64,000 nt of DNA from Saccharospirillum alexandrii_A (GTDB lineage: Bacteria > Pseudomonadota > Gammaproteobacteria > Pseudomonadales > Natronospirillaceae). The stretch covers positions 806,001 to 870,000 of the forward strand of contig NZ_JBHZRJ010000001.1 of assembly GCF_043641555.1 (NCBI RefSeq), written 5' to 3'. The translations under genes and the position numbers were made by a program. Positions 25,637 through 34,532 of the stretch are shown in pieces. Position 1 is the stretch's first letter, and each line of letters begins with the position of its first letter. The notes under the pieces are model-generated. The model did not search any database. It saw only the letters and a program-made list of their open reading frames with translations, and was not told the origin of the DNA.

Positions 25637-27115
25637 TTAGTTGGGCGAGCCTGCCAGCGGCGTCGCGAGGTAAGGGAAGGTGGTTTGCAGTTCGCTGGCA
25701 TCCAGTTGCACACCATCGGTGTAGTCCAGCTGGCCATCCGGTGCATCGGCGGCATCGGCCAGCACGCCCATAGCGACTCGTAATGAAATGTCGACGGTAT
25801 CATCGACCGGGCGACGACCATTCGGGAAGCCTGCGTTGTCGCCTGCCAGCACACCCAGGTCGTTCTGGCTTGCGGCGTCGGTCGCTGCAATGGCGGGGTT
25901 CAACCGAAGCATTTCAGAAGCGGTACCACCAACGGGCATGTTGACGGCGGGAACGCCGGTCAGGAACGCCGTGACCAGGTCTTGGCGGGGGAAGTTATTC
26001 GGTGCGGTAACACCAAACAATATCTCCACCAGTTCCGGCAAGGTCGGGTGCGTAACGTAATCAATGAACTGGCCGTCGTTCATGGGTTCGCTGGCGTTGA
26101 ACGCGTCTTTATCTTTCAGGCCGATGACCACTTCGTTTACCAGTGGCATACCCAGGCGAGATACCTGTGCCCAGGCACCGCCTTCAACCGTGGCACCCTG
26201 GTCATTGGCCATGGGCTCAGGGTTGATGACACGCGCCTGGCGTACGCTGGCGGTTGTCCAGGCGCCGAGAACCGGGTCGTCGTTACTGGTGGCAGCATTG
26301 CCGGTCAGGCAAGCGGTGGGCACTTCCATCGCCAGTGAGGTGACGTTCTTGTCGGCCAGGTCACCCGCACCTTCGCCATCACGGGCACCCAGAGGGTTGG
26401 TGTTGACGAGGTCAAATATTTCGCCCAGGTTAACGGCGAACGCTTCCTTGCGCTGGCCAACAAATACCTTGCCGTCAACATTGCAGCCGGGAATCGCCAT
26501 GCTGAAGATGTGCGCATCGGAATAAGCCTGATAGTCGGTGAACGACTTGCCACCAATGTTGTCGAGTGGTTTTCTAAATGTGGTGGTGCCGGTGGTACTG
26601 TTCATCACCGTTTCATGCATGCCTGTACGACGGTCACCTCGAATGACGGTGATTTCATACTCTTGACGAACCTGCACATTGTCGGTATCCATCGCACCCG
26701 GGCCAATGGCGCCAATGTTCTTCAATGGCACTGAAACCGATTTAGTAGCACCGCTTTCTCCGACGTCGAGTTGCAAGTCGGTCACTACGTCAGTGAATTT
26801 GAATTGGAAAGTGATGTCTTCCTGAGCATTGCCATCGTTGTCGATGTGAATCTCGTAGATGGCATCGGAGTCGAGGTCAAAGTAGTTTGGGCCGCCGTAG
26901 GCGTCCTGTAAGGGCAGGTAGTTGGCGATCATCGTGACGTAGTCTTCACGACCCGTTTCATAACTTCTAAACATATAGAAGTCGGAAGCATCGACTTTGG
27001 GTATTTCAGTAATGTAAGGGGCTTCGCGGTGGCTGGCACCGTGGCTCACGGAAGCGGTGAGGCAAATGCCTGCAATGGCCGTCGCCAGGGTGCAGTGTTT
27101 GAGATGTTTGTTCAT
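25637..27115 (-). CDS. DUF4331 family exported protein
   Basis: A 492-residue protein. The Met at 27115 gives a good signal peptide (ending SHGASHREAP); the frame extends 17 codons further upstream without better signals. The mature N-terminus ASHREAPYI, then DASDFYMFRSYE, and the long beta-rich body are characteristic of DUF4331 proteins, which are periplasmic or extracellular and of unknown function. Four or so cysteines may form disulfides (e.g. PGCN, PTACLTG). It is co-transcribed with a small acidic lipoprotein. Confidence 0.88.
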   Translation of the reverse strand: MNKHLKHCTLATAIAGICLTASVSHGASHREAPYITEIPKVDASDFYMFRSYETGREDYVTMIANYLPLQDAYGGPNYFDLDSDAIYEIHIDNDGNAQEDITFQFKFTDVVTDLQLDVGESGATKSVSVPLKNIGAIGPGAMDTDNVQVRQEYEITVIRGDRRTGMHETVMNSTTGTTTFRKPLDNIGGKSFTDYQAYSDAHIFSMAIPGCNVDGKVFVGQRKEAFAVNLGEIFDLVNTNPLGARDGEGAGDLADKNVTSLAMEVPTACLTGNAATSNDDPVLGAWTTASVRQARVINPEPMANDQGATVEGGAWAQVSRLGMPLVNEVVIGLKDKDAFNASEPMNDGQFIDYVTHPTLPELVEILFGVTAPNNFPRQDLVTAFLTGVPAVNMPVGGTASEMLRLNPAIAATDAASQNDLGVLAGDNAGFPNGRRPVDDTVDISLRVAMGVLADAADAPDGQLDYTDGVQLDASELQTTFPYLATPLAGSPN

Positions 27116-27532
27116 TTTTCTCTCACTTGTTCGTGGTGGGTTGCATGGATTGAACGAGTGGGACACGAGTTAGGATGCAATAGATAGACGATTTTTTTTT
27201 CTTTTTTTAGGATCTGCATCCAGACGTGTTAAGTGAACGTATCGTGGTGTTGGCTTGCTGAAATTTACGCTGAAGCAGTAGCATCAAGTAAGTGGGTACG
27301 TTAAATAATGAGCAAGGCAGTGTGTCCGGTCTGTGAGCCGAGCAAACCCGTCTACTTGGGGTCCGCGCTAAGAATTTTTTGGTGAAATTGCACCGTTCCG
27401 GATTCAGTTGTCCCGTTGGCAAAGAAAGAAGCCTTGTAAACAGCATGCGCCTGAAAGACCCAGCAGCGACTTTTTGCAGAGACTCGGTTATGGTTGTCGG
27501 GTCGCCCGGTTACGCGCCCAAGGACTTTTCCA
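27116..27532. other. Gene-free spacer with long T-tracts
   Basis: About 415 bp between the DUF4331 start and the NYN gene. A run of pyrimidines (tttttttttctttttttagg, near 27190) would act as an A-rich upstream element for the minus-strand DUF4331 promoter. No credible coding frame or repeat copy was seen. Confidence 0.5.
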
Positions 27533-28027
27533 TTGAGTAAGATCGCCCTGTTCGTCGATGTCCAGAACGTCTACTACACGACCCGGGAGGCCTATGGTCG
27601 CCGGTTCGATTACAACCGCTTCTGGCGCCAGGCCACGGCCGGTCACGAGGTAGTAGCGGCCTTCGCCTACGCGATTGATCGTGGGGATGAAAAACAGCGG
27701 CAGTTTCAGAACATTTTGAGTGCAATTGGCTTTAAGGTGCGCCTGAAACCCTATATTCAGCGCCAGGATGGCTCGTCGAAAGGCGATTGGGATGTGGGAA
27801 TCACCATTGATGTGATGACGGTAGCGCCCACTGTAGACCGAGTGGTGCTGGTCTCAGGCGATGGCGACTTTGACTTGCTGGCGGAGAAAGTCCGGCAAGA
27901 CTGTGGTGTGCAGGTCGATGTCTATGGTGTTCCCGGTCTGACGGCGCGGTCATTGGTACAAGCCGCCAGTCGTTTCGTGCCCATTGACGGTGAGCTTTTG
28001 TTGCCAGTGTCTGGCCGGAGGCTCTAA
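27533..28027 (+). CDS. NYN-domain (LabA/PIN-like) putative ribonuclease
   Basis: A 164-residue protein from a TTG start at 27533, chosen because AAGGAC lies 7 bases upstream and the family's first strand begins at once (KIALFVDVQN). Conserved acidic residues of the NYN/PIN metal site are visible: the Asp in FVDVQN, the DWDVGITIDVM segment and LVSGDGDFDLL. Related proteins are single-strand RNA nucleases or LabA-type proteins. It overlaps the stop of the convergent AraC gene by 4 bp. Confidence 0.85.
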   Translation: MSKIALFVDVQNVYYTTREAYGRRFDYNRFWRQATAGHEVVAAFAYAIDRGDEKQRQFQNILSAIGFKVRLKPYIQRQDGSSKGDWDVGITIDVMTVAPTVDRVVLVSGDGDFDLLAEKVRQDCGVQVDVYGVPGLTARSLVQAASRFVPIDGELLLPVSGRRL

Positions 28028-29121
28028 TTGGAACTCTCAGGCCCGACGCCCGTGTCCCCTCTTGATTTGACGGTCACGTAATCCGTCTGCTGTGCTCGTT
28101 TTCTCGCTTTGTAATACGAGCTCACATCACTAAACCCCAGTATTTCGTACAGTTCAGTCGCTTTCAGGCCGCTGTGTTGAGTCATTAGCTCGGCCCGAAT
28201 CGCATCCCTGATGCTGCTAAAGCTTGTGCCCTCCTGGTTGAGCTTTCTATATAAGGTTGCACGACTCAGGTGCAGGGCTGAAGCGACGTGGTCGCTGTTG
28301 CTGTAGTGCGCCATGTCCTCCCAGAGCAAGGTGGTGACTCTGTTGGTGAAGGTTGGCGTAAGCAGGCTGTCGGCTTTTTCGTTGAGCTTAGTTTGCAAGC
28401 TCATTCTCAACAGGGTTGTCAGAAAGGATTTCCCCTGCGTCAGCGATGTGTCCAGCAAAGCAGACGGGGACTGGAGTGGCCAGTCCATTACCTCAGCGGG
28501 AAGAATGAGCACGTTGCAGGATGCAGAGAATGCTACCTCACACCCGAAGTAGGCTTCCAGAAGCGCCTGGTATGCGGGTGCTTTTCTTTGAAATTGCACG
28601 CTGTGTAACGGGAGCTTTTTGCCATGTAAGTAGCACCCCATCGCGTACATGGCGGTAATGCTTCGTTCAACTGCGTTGCTTGGGTATGGCTTGTGCCGGG
28701 GGTAGCTGAAGGCCAGGGTTATCTGACGGCTATCCTTTGAATAGTGCCACTGCTCCGATTCATTCACGTACTGGATGTTTTGCAGGTACGTCGTGACTGC
28801 CTGGCCCAGCGTATCGCTGAAGCGAATTAACCCTGACAGCACGCCGTAGGCATCCCGGACGATGGTTTTTCCGATCAGGAAGCCTGTGGGGCTCTCTGGG
28901 TGATTCTTCTGCGCTTCCTGCCAGAGCGTAATGATCCAGGATTCGGGGAAGAAGGCATCGTAGGTATGTGCCATATCACCCTGAGCGTCAAGCGTATTCA
29001 CACTCTCTAGCAAGGAGGGGTCGATAGCTCGAATGGATGCGTTGTCGATCAGCCCGTGTGCTCTCAGCCGGCGCGCCAGTTCAATGGTGCCAATGGCCGA
29101 TACTTGCTGGATTTTACTCAT
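28024..29121 (-). CDS. AraC-family regulator with arabinose-binding-type N-domain
   Basis: A 365-residue protein. The ~200-residue N-terminal domain is of the type seen in OruR/ArgR-like AraC proteins. The DNA-binding part at the end has the ALHLSRATLYRKLNQEGTSF helix-turn-helix. The final helices (LGFSDVSSYYKARKR) match the AraC signature imperfectly. Its targets are unknown; the barrel gene at 29347 is divergent and is a candidate. Confidence 0.85.
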   Translation of the reverse strand: MSKIQQVSAIGTIELARRLRAHGLIDNASIRAIDPSLLESVNTLDAQGDMAHTYDAFFPESWIITLWQEAQKNHPESPTGFLIGKTIVRDAYGVLSGLIRFSDTLGQAVTTYLQNIQYVNESEQWHYSKDSRQITLAFSYPRHKPYPSNAVERSITAMYAMGCYLHGKKLPLHSVQFQRKAPAYQALLEAYFGCEVAFSASCNVLILPAEVMDWPLQSPSALLDTSLTQGKSFLTTLLRMSLQTKLNEKADSLLTPTFTNRVTTLLWEDMAHYSNSDHVASALHLSRATLYRKLNQEGTSFSSIRDAIRAELMTQHSGLKATELYEILGFSDVSSYYKARKRAQQTDYVTVKSRGDTGVGPESSN

Positions 29122-29346
29122 TCTTCAGTCGCCCGAATAACATTCACGCAGCTCCGTCGTGCGGTATTAGGGTTTGCGCCAGGCTGTTCGCTGGCTGTTG
29201 TTGGCGGCCCTCGTTGAAAAATGTAACGGATTTCCCGAAAACTGCAACGCCATTCCACGAGAAACGAATCGCAGCTCTTTAAGATCAAAGGCCTACACGC
29301 ACAAAACCGCTTTTCCATGTAAGAGAAAAATAAAAGGATACAACCG

Positions 29347-29889
29347 ATGAAAACCAGAGTGTGCCCGTTCCTGTTCCGCAGTATCGCCGTCTTGTCATTG
29401 GCCGCCACCGCGATGGCGCAGCAACAACTTGGGGTGGGCTACGCCTATCAGGGCGTCGAAGATCATGATGACCCGGGGGGGAGTCTGGTGCTGAACTACG
29501 CCGTGTATCTAACGCCTTCGTTTGCACTTCAGGGTGAAGTCACCCATTCCGTTGTGTATGCGGAGCAAGAGTTGTTCAACAGTTCAGGTAACTCGGTCGG
29601 GTTTCAGGATTTCTATGCGTTGAGCGCCGGGGCTTATGCCGTCTATCGTCTGCCCTTGGGTGAGCGGTTTTTTGTGCTTGGCCGAGGTGGCGCCTTGGTG
29701 CTATCCAGTGAAGCAGAGACCTGCGTAGTGGGTGATTGCGAGGTCGAAGAAAACGACCCTGAAGTCAGCTTAAGTTTCGGCGCGGGCGCCGGCTTTCAGT
29801 TCAGCCCCGCTTTCGATGTGCAGCTGCATGCCACGCAACTGTCAGCCGAGGTGCGTCATGTCGGCGTGTCGTTGGGATGGTCATTCTAA
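29347..29889 (+). CDS. Predicted outer-membrane beta-barrel protein (OmpA/OprF-like barrel)
   Basis: A 180-residue protein with a signal peptide ending AMAQ and AAGGATAC before the ATG. Strand pattern, Gly/Tyr content and the terminal Phe (VSLGWSF) indicate a small barrel of the 'OMP_b-brl' type. Two cysteines (CVVGDC) in an acidic loop may form a disulfide. Divergent from an AraC gene. Role unknown. Confidence 0.65.
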   Translation: MKTRVCPFLFRSIAVLSLAATAMAQQQLGVGYAYQGVEDHDDPGGSLVLNYAVYLTPSFALQGEVTHSVVYAEQELFNSSGNSVGFQDFYALSAGAYAVYRLPLGERFFVLGRGGALVLSSEAETCVVGDCEVEENDPEVSLSFGAGAGFQFSPAFDVQLHATQLSAEVRHVGVSLGWSF

Positions 29890-29930
29890 ATTAAAATACA
29901 GAGCCGTGGACAGACGACGATAAAATGGAC

Positions 29931-30584
29931 TCAGGGTGCCGGCCGGCAATCCTGAATGGCCATATTGAAGGCTGTCTGCAGGCTGGTATTGTGTTTGTTC
30001 ACATATACTCCACCCGGCAATTGTGCATAGTCATGTGGTACAAGCCCGGCGAGTTCTTCGGTCATGGCGGCCGCGGTCGGCTCGGGTATGACCACACCGT
30101 GTGCTCGCCCTCGCCTGACCATGCCGATAGCCAGTTCATGGTGGTCAACTGGAATAACTTCGTGACCCAGGGCCTCAATAAGAGCGATGGACGCACTGGA
30201 CCAGTTAACAGCAATCTGGATGCGATGCTCGCTACCCGTTATGGCAACACCCGGTAGGGTAAACAGCAGGTATCTAACGGTGTACAGGGGGGCGGCAAAG
30301 TAAGCGTAGTCGTCCCGTTCGCCCGATTGGGCCAGGGGCAAGACCATATCGATCTCGTTATTCTCAAGCATACGCAGTGCTCTGACCTGCGGCAGAATAG
30401 ACACGGTGAAAGGCTGGTCTACGGTGTCGATCGCGCACTGGTAAAGCGGCGCCAGGTGGCCCGTGAACTGGCCGTCGTGATAGGAGAGGGCGCCAGCGTT
30501 CGCGTCCGTTACTGCAATGGAATAGGCTTGTACCGTAGCTGTTGCGGAAAGGGCTAGCACGCCAATCAGCTCGAATCCGTTCAT
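29931..30584 (-). CDS. Periplasmic binding-protein-like (family 3 type) protein
   Basis: A 217-residue protein from the Met at 30584, followed by a weak signal peptide (ending TVQAYS). The middle has VSILPQVRALRMLENNEIDMVLP, typical of the amino-acid-binding family 3 fold: 'NEIDMVLPL' and later 'RGRAHGVVIPEP'. No transporter genes flank it, as with the protein at 8375. The start is uncertain because the ribosome site is poor. Ligand unknown. Confidence 0.6.
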   Translation of the reverse strand: MNGFELIGVLALSATATVQAYSIAVTDANAGALSYHDGQFTGHLAPLYQCAIDTVDQPFTVSILPQVRALRMLENNEIDMVLPLAQSGERDDYAYFAAPLYTVRYLLFTLPGVAITGSEHRIQIAVNWSSASIALIEALGHEVIPVDHHELAIGMVRRGRAHGVVIPEPTAAAMTEELAGLVPHDYAQLPGGVYVNKHNTSLQTAFNMAIQDCRPAP

Positions 30585-30737
30585 CTGACTACCACTTTTT
30601 TCGAAGCTCTTCGAACCATAGCAGATGTCCCGCATTTCGCCCACTCTGTGTGCCTTTACCCGGTACGTTGAAGGGCTACCTGCACTTTTATTACGCCGCG
30701 TCAGAAAGTAATAATATCTGGGTTATTCGGGTCTAGG

Positions 30738-30873
30738 TGCAGCACGACCGAGCAGAATTTCGCGTTCGAAAACCTGGGAGACGGTTATCTATTGCGGTCT
30801 TTGCGCAGCAACCAGTGCCTGGACGTGTTCGAATAACGGCGCCTCCCTGAAACAATGGCGCTGCAACGGCTAG
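30738..30873 (+). pseudogene. Ricin-B-type lectin domain remnant
   Basis: One frame reads TEQNFAFENLGDGYLLRS then LRSNQCLDVFE and stops. The adjacent frame continues NGASLKQWRCNG and stops. Joined, this gives the QCLDV and QxW motifs of a ricin-type beta-trefoil repeat. The frame is shifted and both flanks are missing, so it is a decayed C-terminal end of a larger secreted enzyme or lectin. The remaining spacer (30585-30737) shows nothing else. Confidence 0.6.
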
Positions 30874-30906
30874 TCAGTACAACACAGGAGTGAGCACTGA
30901 TTGCGG

Positions 30907-31527
30907 CTACGCCTGTACTGCGCCTGCCATGTCCGTCGCTAACAACTCCTGGCGATACCGGGCTTCCCAGTCCTGTTTTGCCAGGGCGGGCTGGGCCATT
31001 TCCAAGGCAGCCTGTGGTGTCAGCGCATACAGGCCATCGGCATCGCCAACAATGAGGTCGCCGGGCTCAATGACGGTATCTGCCAGGCGAACAGTCTCAT
31101 TCAAATGCCCACCGCCATTGACCGGGCGAGTGGTGATGGCACTGATACCGGTCGCATACACCGGAAAATGCAGCTGGTTTAACGCTGCAATGTCAGTAGC
31201 GCAACCGTTGGTAACCACACCCGCCACCTGTTTATTAAGTGCGGCCAGTGTGCGCAGTTCACCCCAGCAGGCGCGGTCGGTATCCTCCCCCATATCAATA
31301 ACCAGTACGTCGCCTGGCTGGGCAGTGGCAAGGGCTTCCCGGATCATGCTGCCATCCATTGGGGGCAGTGTAACGGTGACAGCCCGGCCAATAAGACGTT
31401 TGCTGGGCGTTTGGGCGGTGATGCCTTTCAGGTAACCGGTGTCGGTGATGTGTCCCAGTGTGGAGGTGGCGATGGCCCTATAGGTATCGACCAGTTCCCG
31501 GGAGAGGGTTGAGGTTGGCATAGGCAT
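30907..31527 (-). CDS. RraA-like aldolase/decarboxylase family protein
   Basis: A 206-residue protein of the RraA-like family, which includes 4-hydroxy-4-methyl-2-oxoglutarate aldolases and oxaloacetate decarboxylases. The conserved core is visible: PPMDGSMIREAL, PGDVLVIDMG, GELRTLAALNKQVAGVVTNG and DIAALNQLHFPVYA. The aldolase-type members carry a metal-binding Asp/Glu and an Arg in the VVTNG(C/A)xRD region; here this reads GCATD, so the usual 'RD' Arg is replaced by Thr, which questions classical activity. It lies downstream of a terminator after the siderophore-binding protein gene. Confidence 0.8.
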   Translation of the reverse strand: MPMPTSTLSRELVDTYRAIATSTLGHITDTGYLKGITAQTPSKRLIGRAVTVTLPPMDGSMIREALATAQPGDVLVIDMGEDTDRACWGELRTLAALNKQVAGVVTNGCATDIAALNQLHFPVYATGISAITTRPVNGGGHLNETVRLADTVIEPGDLIVGDADGLYALTPQAALEMAQPALAKQDWEARYRQELLATDMAGAVQA

Positions 31528-31538
31528 GTGACGTTTCC

Positions 31539-31571
31539 AAAAAAGAAGGCTCCCGCCTGATGCGGGAGCCT
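31539..31571 (-). terminator. Rho-independent terminator between siderophore-binding protein and RraA-like genes
   Basis: On the minus strand the stem AGGCTCCCGC / GCGGGAGCCT is followed by TCTTTTTT. It sits just after the stop at 31579 and only about 12 bp before the RraA-like start, so that gene depends on read-through or its own promoter. Confidence 0.85.
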
Positions 31572-31578
31572 GAGGATT

Positions 31579-32526
31579 TCAGCTTTGAATACCGAAGTGA
31601 GTATAGAGTTGGTCCATCATATTGTTCGCACCGATAATTCCGCCGGACATCAACCAGGCGACAAGATCGACGTCGTAGACCTGGTTGTTTTGAGTGGCAT
31701 CGAGGGTCTGCCATAAAGGATGGTCGGACCAGGCCTGGTAATTCTCATGCACTGAACCGTCCTGCGACTGGAAAATAATGAACATCACATCGGCGTTCAT
31801 ACTGGGGATATTTTCCTTGCTGTTCAGCTTTACTCCCCAGGTGCGTTGTGCAAACATCGGCGGAAACTCGAAACCAAGGTCGTGCAGTACGGTGCCCGCG
31901 AAGCTGTCCTCAAGATAGACCCGTAAATGATCATTGCGGACATTGGTGATCGCTACCTGCAGTGGCCATTGGTCGCCAACTTGGGCTTGCAGTTCGGTCT
32001 GCAGGGTGGCAACCCGTTGGTTCCAGTCTGCCAATAGTTGGTCTGCCTCGGCTTGCTTGTTCAGGGCTTCCCCCATCAGTTGAACCGTTCCTTTGAAATC
32101 GAAAACAGTATCTTCGGCAACCGTGGGCGCGATCTGGGAGAGCAGGGTGTAGATGTCTTCATGCCGCGCTTTGTTGGCGATGATGAGATCTGGTTTGAGC
32201 CGGGCAATTTCCTCCAGGTTAGGCTGGGTTTCCAGGCCTACATGGGGAACATTTGCCAGGTCATCCCGCAAATAGTGATACATGGGTTTTTCAACCCAGG
32301 AATCGACCACTGCGATCGGGGTGACGCCCAATGCGACGGCGGTGTCGTTGGCGCCCTGGTACAGGGTTACGATGCGCGTTGGCGTGCCCTGAATCTCGGT
32401 TACCCCCAGGGCATGTTCCACCTGGCGGGTTGTCTCTTCCGCCTGGGTCGCGGCGGCCAGTGTTAACCAGCCAGCTAGGAAGGCAAACAAGGTTCGTTGT
32501 TGAAAAATGCGTTTAACAAGGCGCAT
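31579..32526 (-). CDS. Fe(III)-siderophore ABC transporter substrate-binding protein
   Basis: A 315-residue periplasmic binding protein of the FecB/FhuD/CbrA class (PF01497). It has a signal peptide ending TQAEE. The mature part has TRIVTLYQGANDTAVALGV, then LKPDLIIA, and closes with a long second lobe. It should carry the ferric siderophore to an inner-membrane permease, but neither permease nor ATPase nor a TonB receptor is within the window. It has its own Fur box upstream and a terminator downstream. Location just after the NIS genes supports a role with the same siderophore. Confidence 0.88.
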   Translation of the reverse strand: MRLVKRIFQQRTLFAFLAGWLTLAAATQAEETTRQVEHALGVTEIQGTPTRIVTLYQGANDTAVALGVTPIAVVDSWVEKPMYHYLRDDLANVPHVGLETQPNLEEIARLKPDLIIANKARHEDIYTLLSQIAPTVAEDTVFDFKGTVQLMGEALNKQAEADQLLADWNQRVATLQTELQAQVGDQWPLQVAITNVRNDHLRVYLEDSFAGTVLHDLGFEFPPMFAQRTWGVKLNSKENIPSMNADVMFIIFQSQDGSVHENYQAWSDHPLWQTLDATQNNQVYDVDLVAWLMSGGIIGANNMMDQLYTHFGIQS

Positions 32527-32553
32527 AACAGTGTCCTTTTGTTTGATTATTTC

Positions 32554-32572
32554 GATAACAATAATGATTTTT
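32554..32572. promoter_or_regulatory. Fur box upstream of the siderophore-binding protein gene
   Basis: gataacaataatgattttt matches 14 of 19 positions of GATAATGATAATCATTATC. It is about 28 bp before the ATG at 32526 on the minus strand, in a 63-bp AT-rich gap, so this gene likely has an iron-repressed promoter of its own. Confidence 0.7.
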
Positions 32573-32589
32573 ATTTACATTATCAAATA

Positions 32590-34532
32590 TCAGGCGGGGT
32601 CGCTGATGTTCTCCGGCTTGATAACTGCCTGCACACTACGTGCAACGGTTGCGTCAGGCGGTGTACCCAAGCGCTTCAACGGGTTAACCGTCCACCCTTT
32701 GCCAAAGGGCATGCTGCCAGGGCCACCGGCACGCTCCAGCATGGGTCGAACCAAGAGTTTGAGTGGCCAGTGCTCCTGTTCAAGGCAAACCCGGTGCAAC
32801 AAGTCCCGGGCTTCAGCAGAAAACGCCACCCGATCAATCTGCCGGGTCAGGCTGTAACGCAGCACCAGCCAGAGTCGCTTTTCTTCGATGCAGTAGCGTT
32901 GTGCCAGGGTGTCGATAATGGCCCGCAGATTGACCTGAATACCCAGCGAGAGCAGGTAAAACAGCAGGTCTTCGGCAGTGTCGTGATAGAGCGTATTGGC
33001 GACGCCTTTTTTTAAACGAAAGACCGGGTCGTCAAGGCCCGCCTGGTTCAGCCAGGGAACAAAGAGACGCAGCGAGTCGTGGTCCCGCAGCAGCAGGCCG
33101 TCCACCCGGTTCTTTCGCCACACCAAAACTGCATTCTGGCCATGTATTTCGGGCATGATGCCCAACCGGAAGAAGCGTAAATTCAGTTCCAGAAAGGTGT
33201 CGCAGACTTCCTGAAAGAGGCCGAGCACTGAGCTTTCCGTGCTGGGCAGCCGGCGATGCTCGAGCCAGTGGTCAAAACAATGATCCTGATGGTCCGGTAA
33301 CAGGGTACCAAGCGCGGACATGGGCACCAGCCGACATTCCGGGTCCTCTAGCAATGCTTCGGGGTAGCGTCGCACCATGGCGGAAAGGTGGCGCGGGTAG
33401 TCGTCAAAGAGGCTGGCCTCGGGCGGCATGAAAGCCCACCAATGTGATTCGTCGCAATAAAACACCTGGTGTTCAAGCACCGGGTCCCGCGTTATCGCTT
33501 CTGTCAGCAGCCCCTGGGCGATGACGCCATTCATCATTTTCACGGCCGGTAAATAACGCGACGACCCGAGTGAGTACAGGCTCATCGGTAGTTTCAGATA
33601 ATTCGCACTCTCCGTCAGCGGCGCCAGTGAGCGAACGGATGACGTCGATTTCATTGCCAACCCCTGAAACGCCAGGGGCACCCAGTGTTTGTGAGTCGCT
33701 TCGTGTTGCAAGGCTTCCGGCAACCCTGGTCGAGTTGCCAGGCTAATATCGGAATGGCCAGGTAATCTTTCAGGCCGCGTTCCCGAATTTCCAGGTCCAG
33801 TTCCGCTCGCTCGCGGTCGTTGAGAAGATACTCTGCCGGGCTGGTGTTATGGGCATCTACAGGCTCACTCACCAATAGATGGTCGCGACGAATGGCCACC
33901 CACTTCAAGTAAATTTTTTGGTCGAACTCTGCCACATAGTGGTGATAGTCCGCCTGGTTTAAACCGATTTTAGCTTTAGCGGCAGGGTGGTAAGGGCGGT
34001 CCCGCAGGGCGCCCCATTGTTCCATGGCCTGGAAATACTGACCCGGAGAACGCGCCAACAGATCGGTTGTCGAAATGTTATGTCGATAAGACCAGGTGGT
34101 TTGTTCCAGGGTGTGCTGCAATGCCTCTATGAATAACTCGACCCCCTTCGGGCTGCCGGGCATCCGGTCGCCGAGGCTTTCGTTTACCAGCGTCATCATA
34201 TCGATGGCGTTCAGGGTTTTAATCTGGCTGCTGTGAGTCATCGCATAGACCGGAGCGCCGGCAACGCTCAGTAAAACCTGTGCAATGCCGGGCCGGGCAG
34301 GTACCCATACCTGCCTGATGACCGGATGTTCGGGATGCCAGGTCCATACTTGTTCAATGGGCCATTTTCCCTCTGCTTCCCGAGCTTTCATGTGACAGTT
34401 TTGCCAATGCAGCGGTGGTTCGAGCGCGGTGTTTTCAGCGTCGAAAAAACCTTCCGACCACAAGCATTCCAGTAAATCCTGCATAACCTGCTGTTGCGCC
34501 AGTCGCTGGCAATCAAGCTTGGAGAGATTCAT
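32590..34532 (-). pseudogene. IucA/IucC (NIS) siderophore synthetase, split by a frameshift
   Basis: The start at 34532 has AAGGAGAC upstream and gives MNLSKLDCQRL. The first ~270 codons are in one frame (PYHPAAKAKIGL is the N-terminal NIS motif; it breaks at AWQLDQG). The rest is in the next frame (LPEALQHEATHKHWVPL... GQNAVLVWRK). The break is at about 33725, near cgaccagggttgccgg. Adding one base makes a normal 647-residue NIS synthetase; the span of 1943 nt is one short of a multiple of three. The partner genes are intact, so either a recent mutation or a sequence error. In an intact state it would condense a carboxylic acid with an amine or alcohol. Confidence 0.85.

Noticed and set aside
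33651..33730. Programmed ribosomal frameshift in the third NIS synthetase
   Set aside because: No slippery heptamer or strong downstream stem is visible at the junction, and NIS synthetases are not known to need frameshifting. Mutation or sequence error is simpler.
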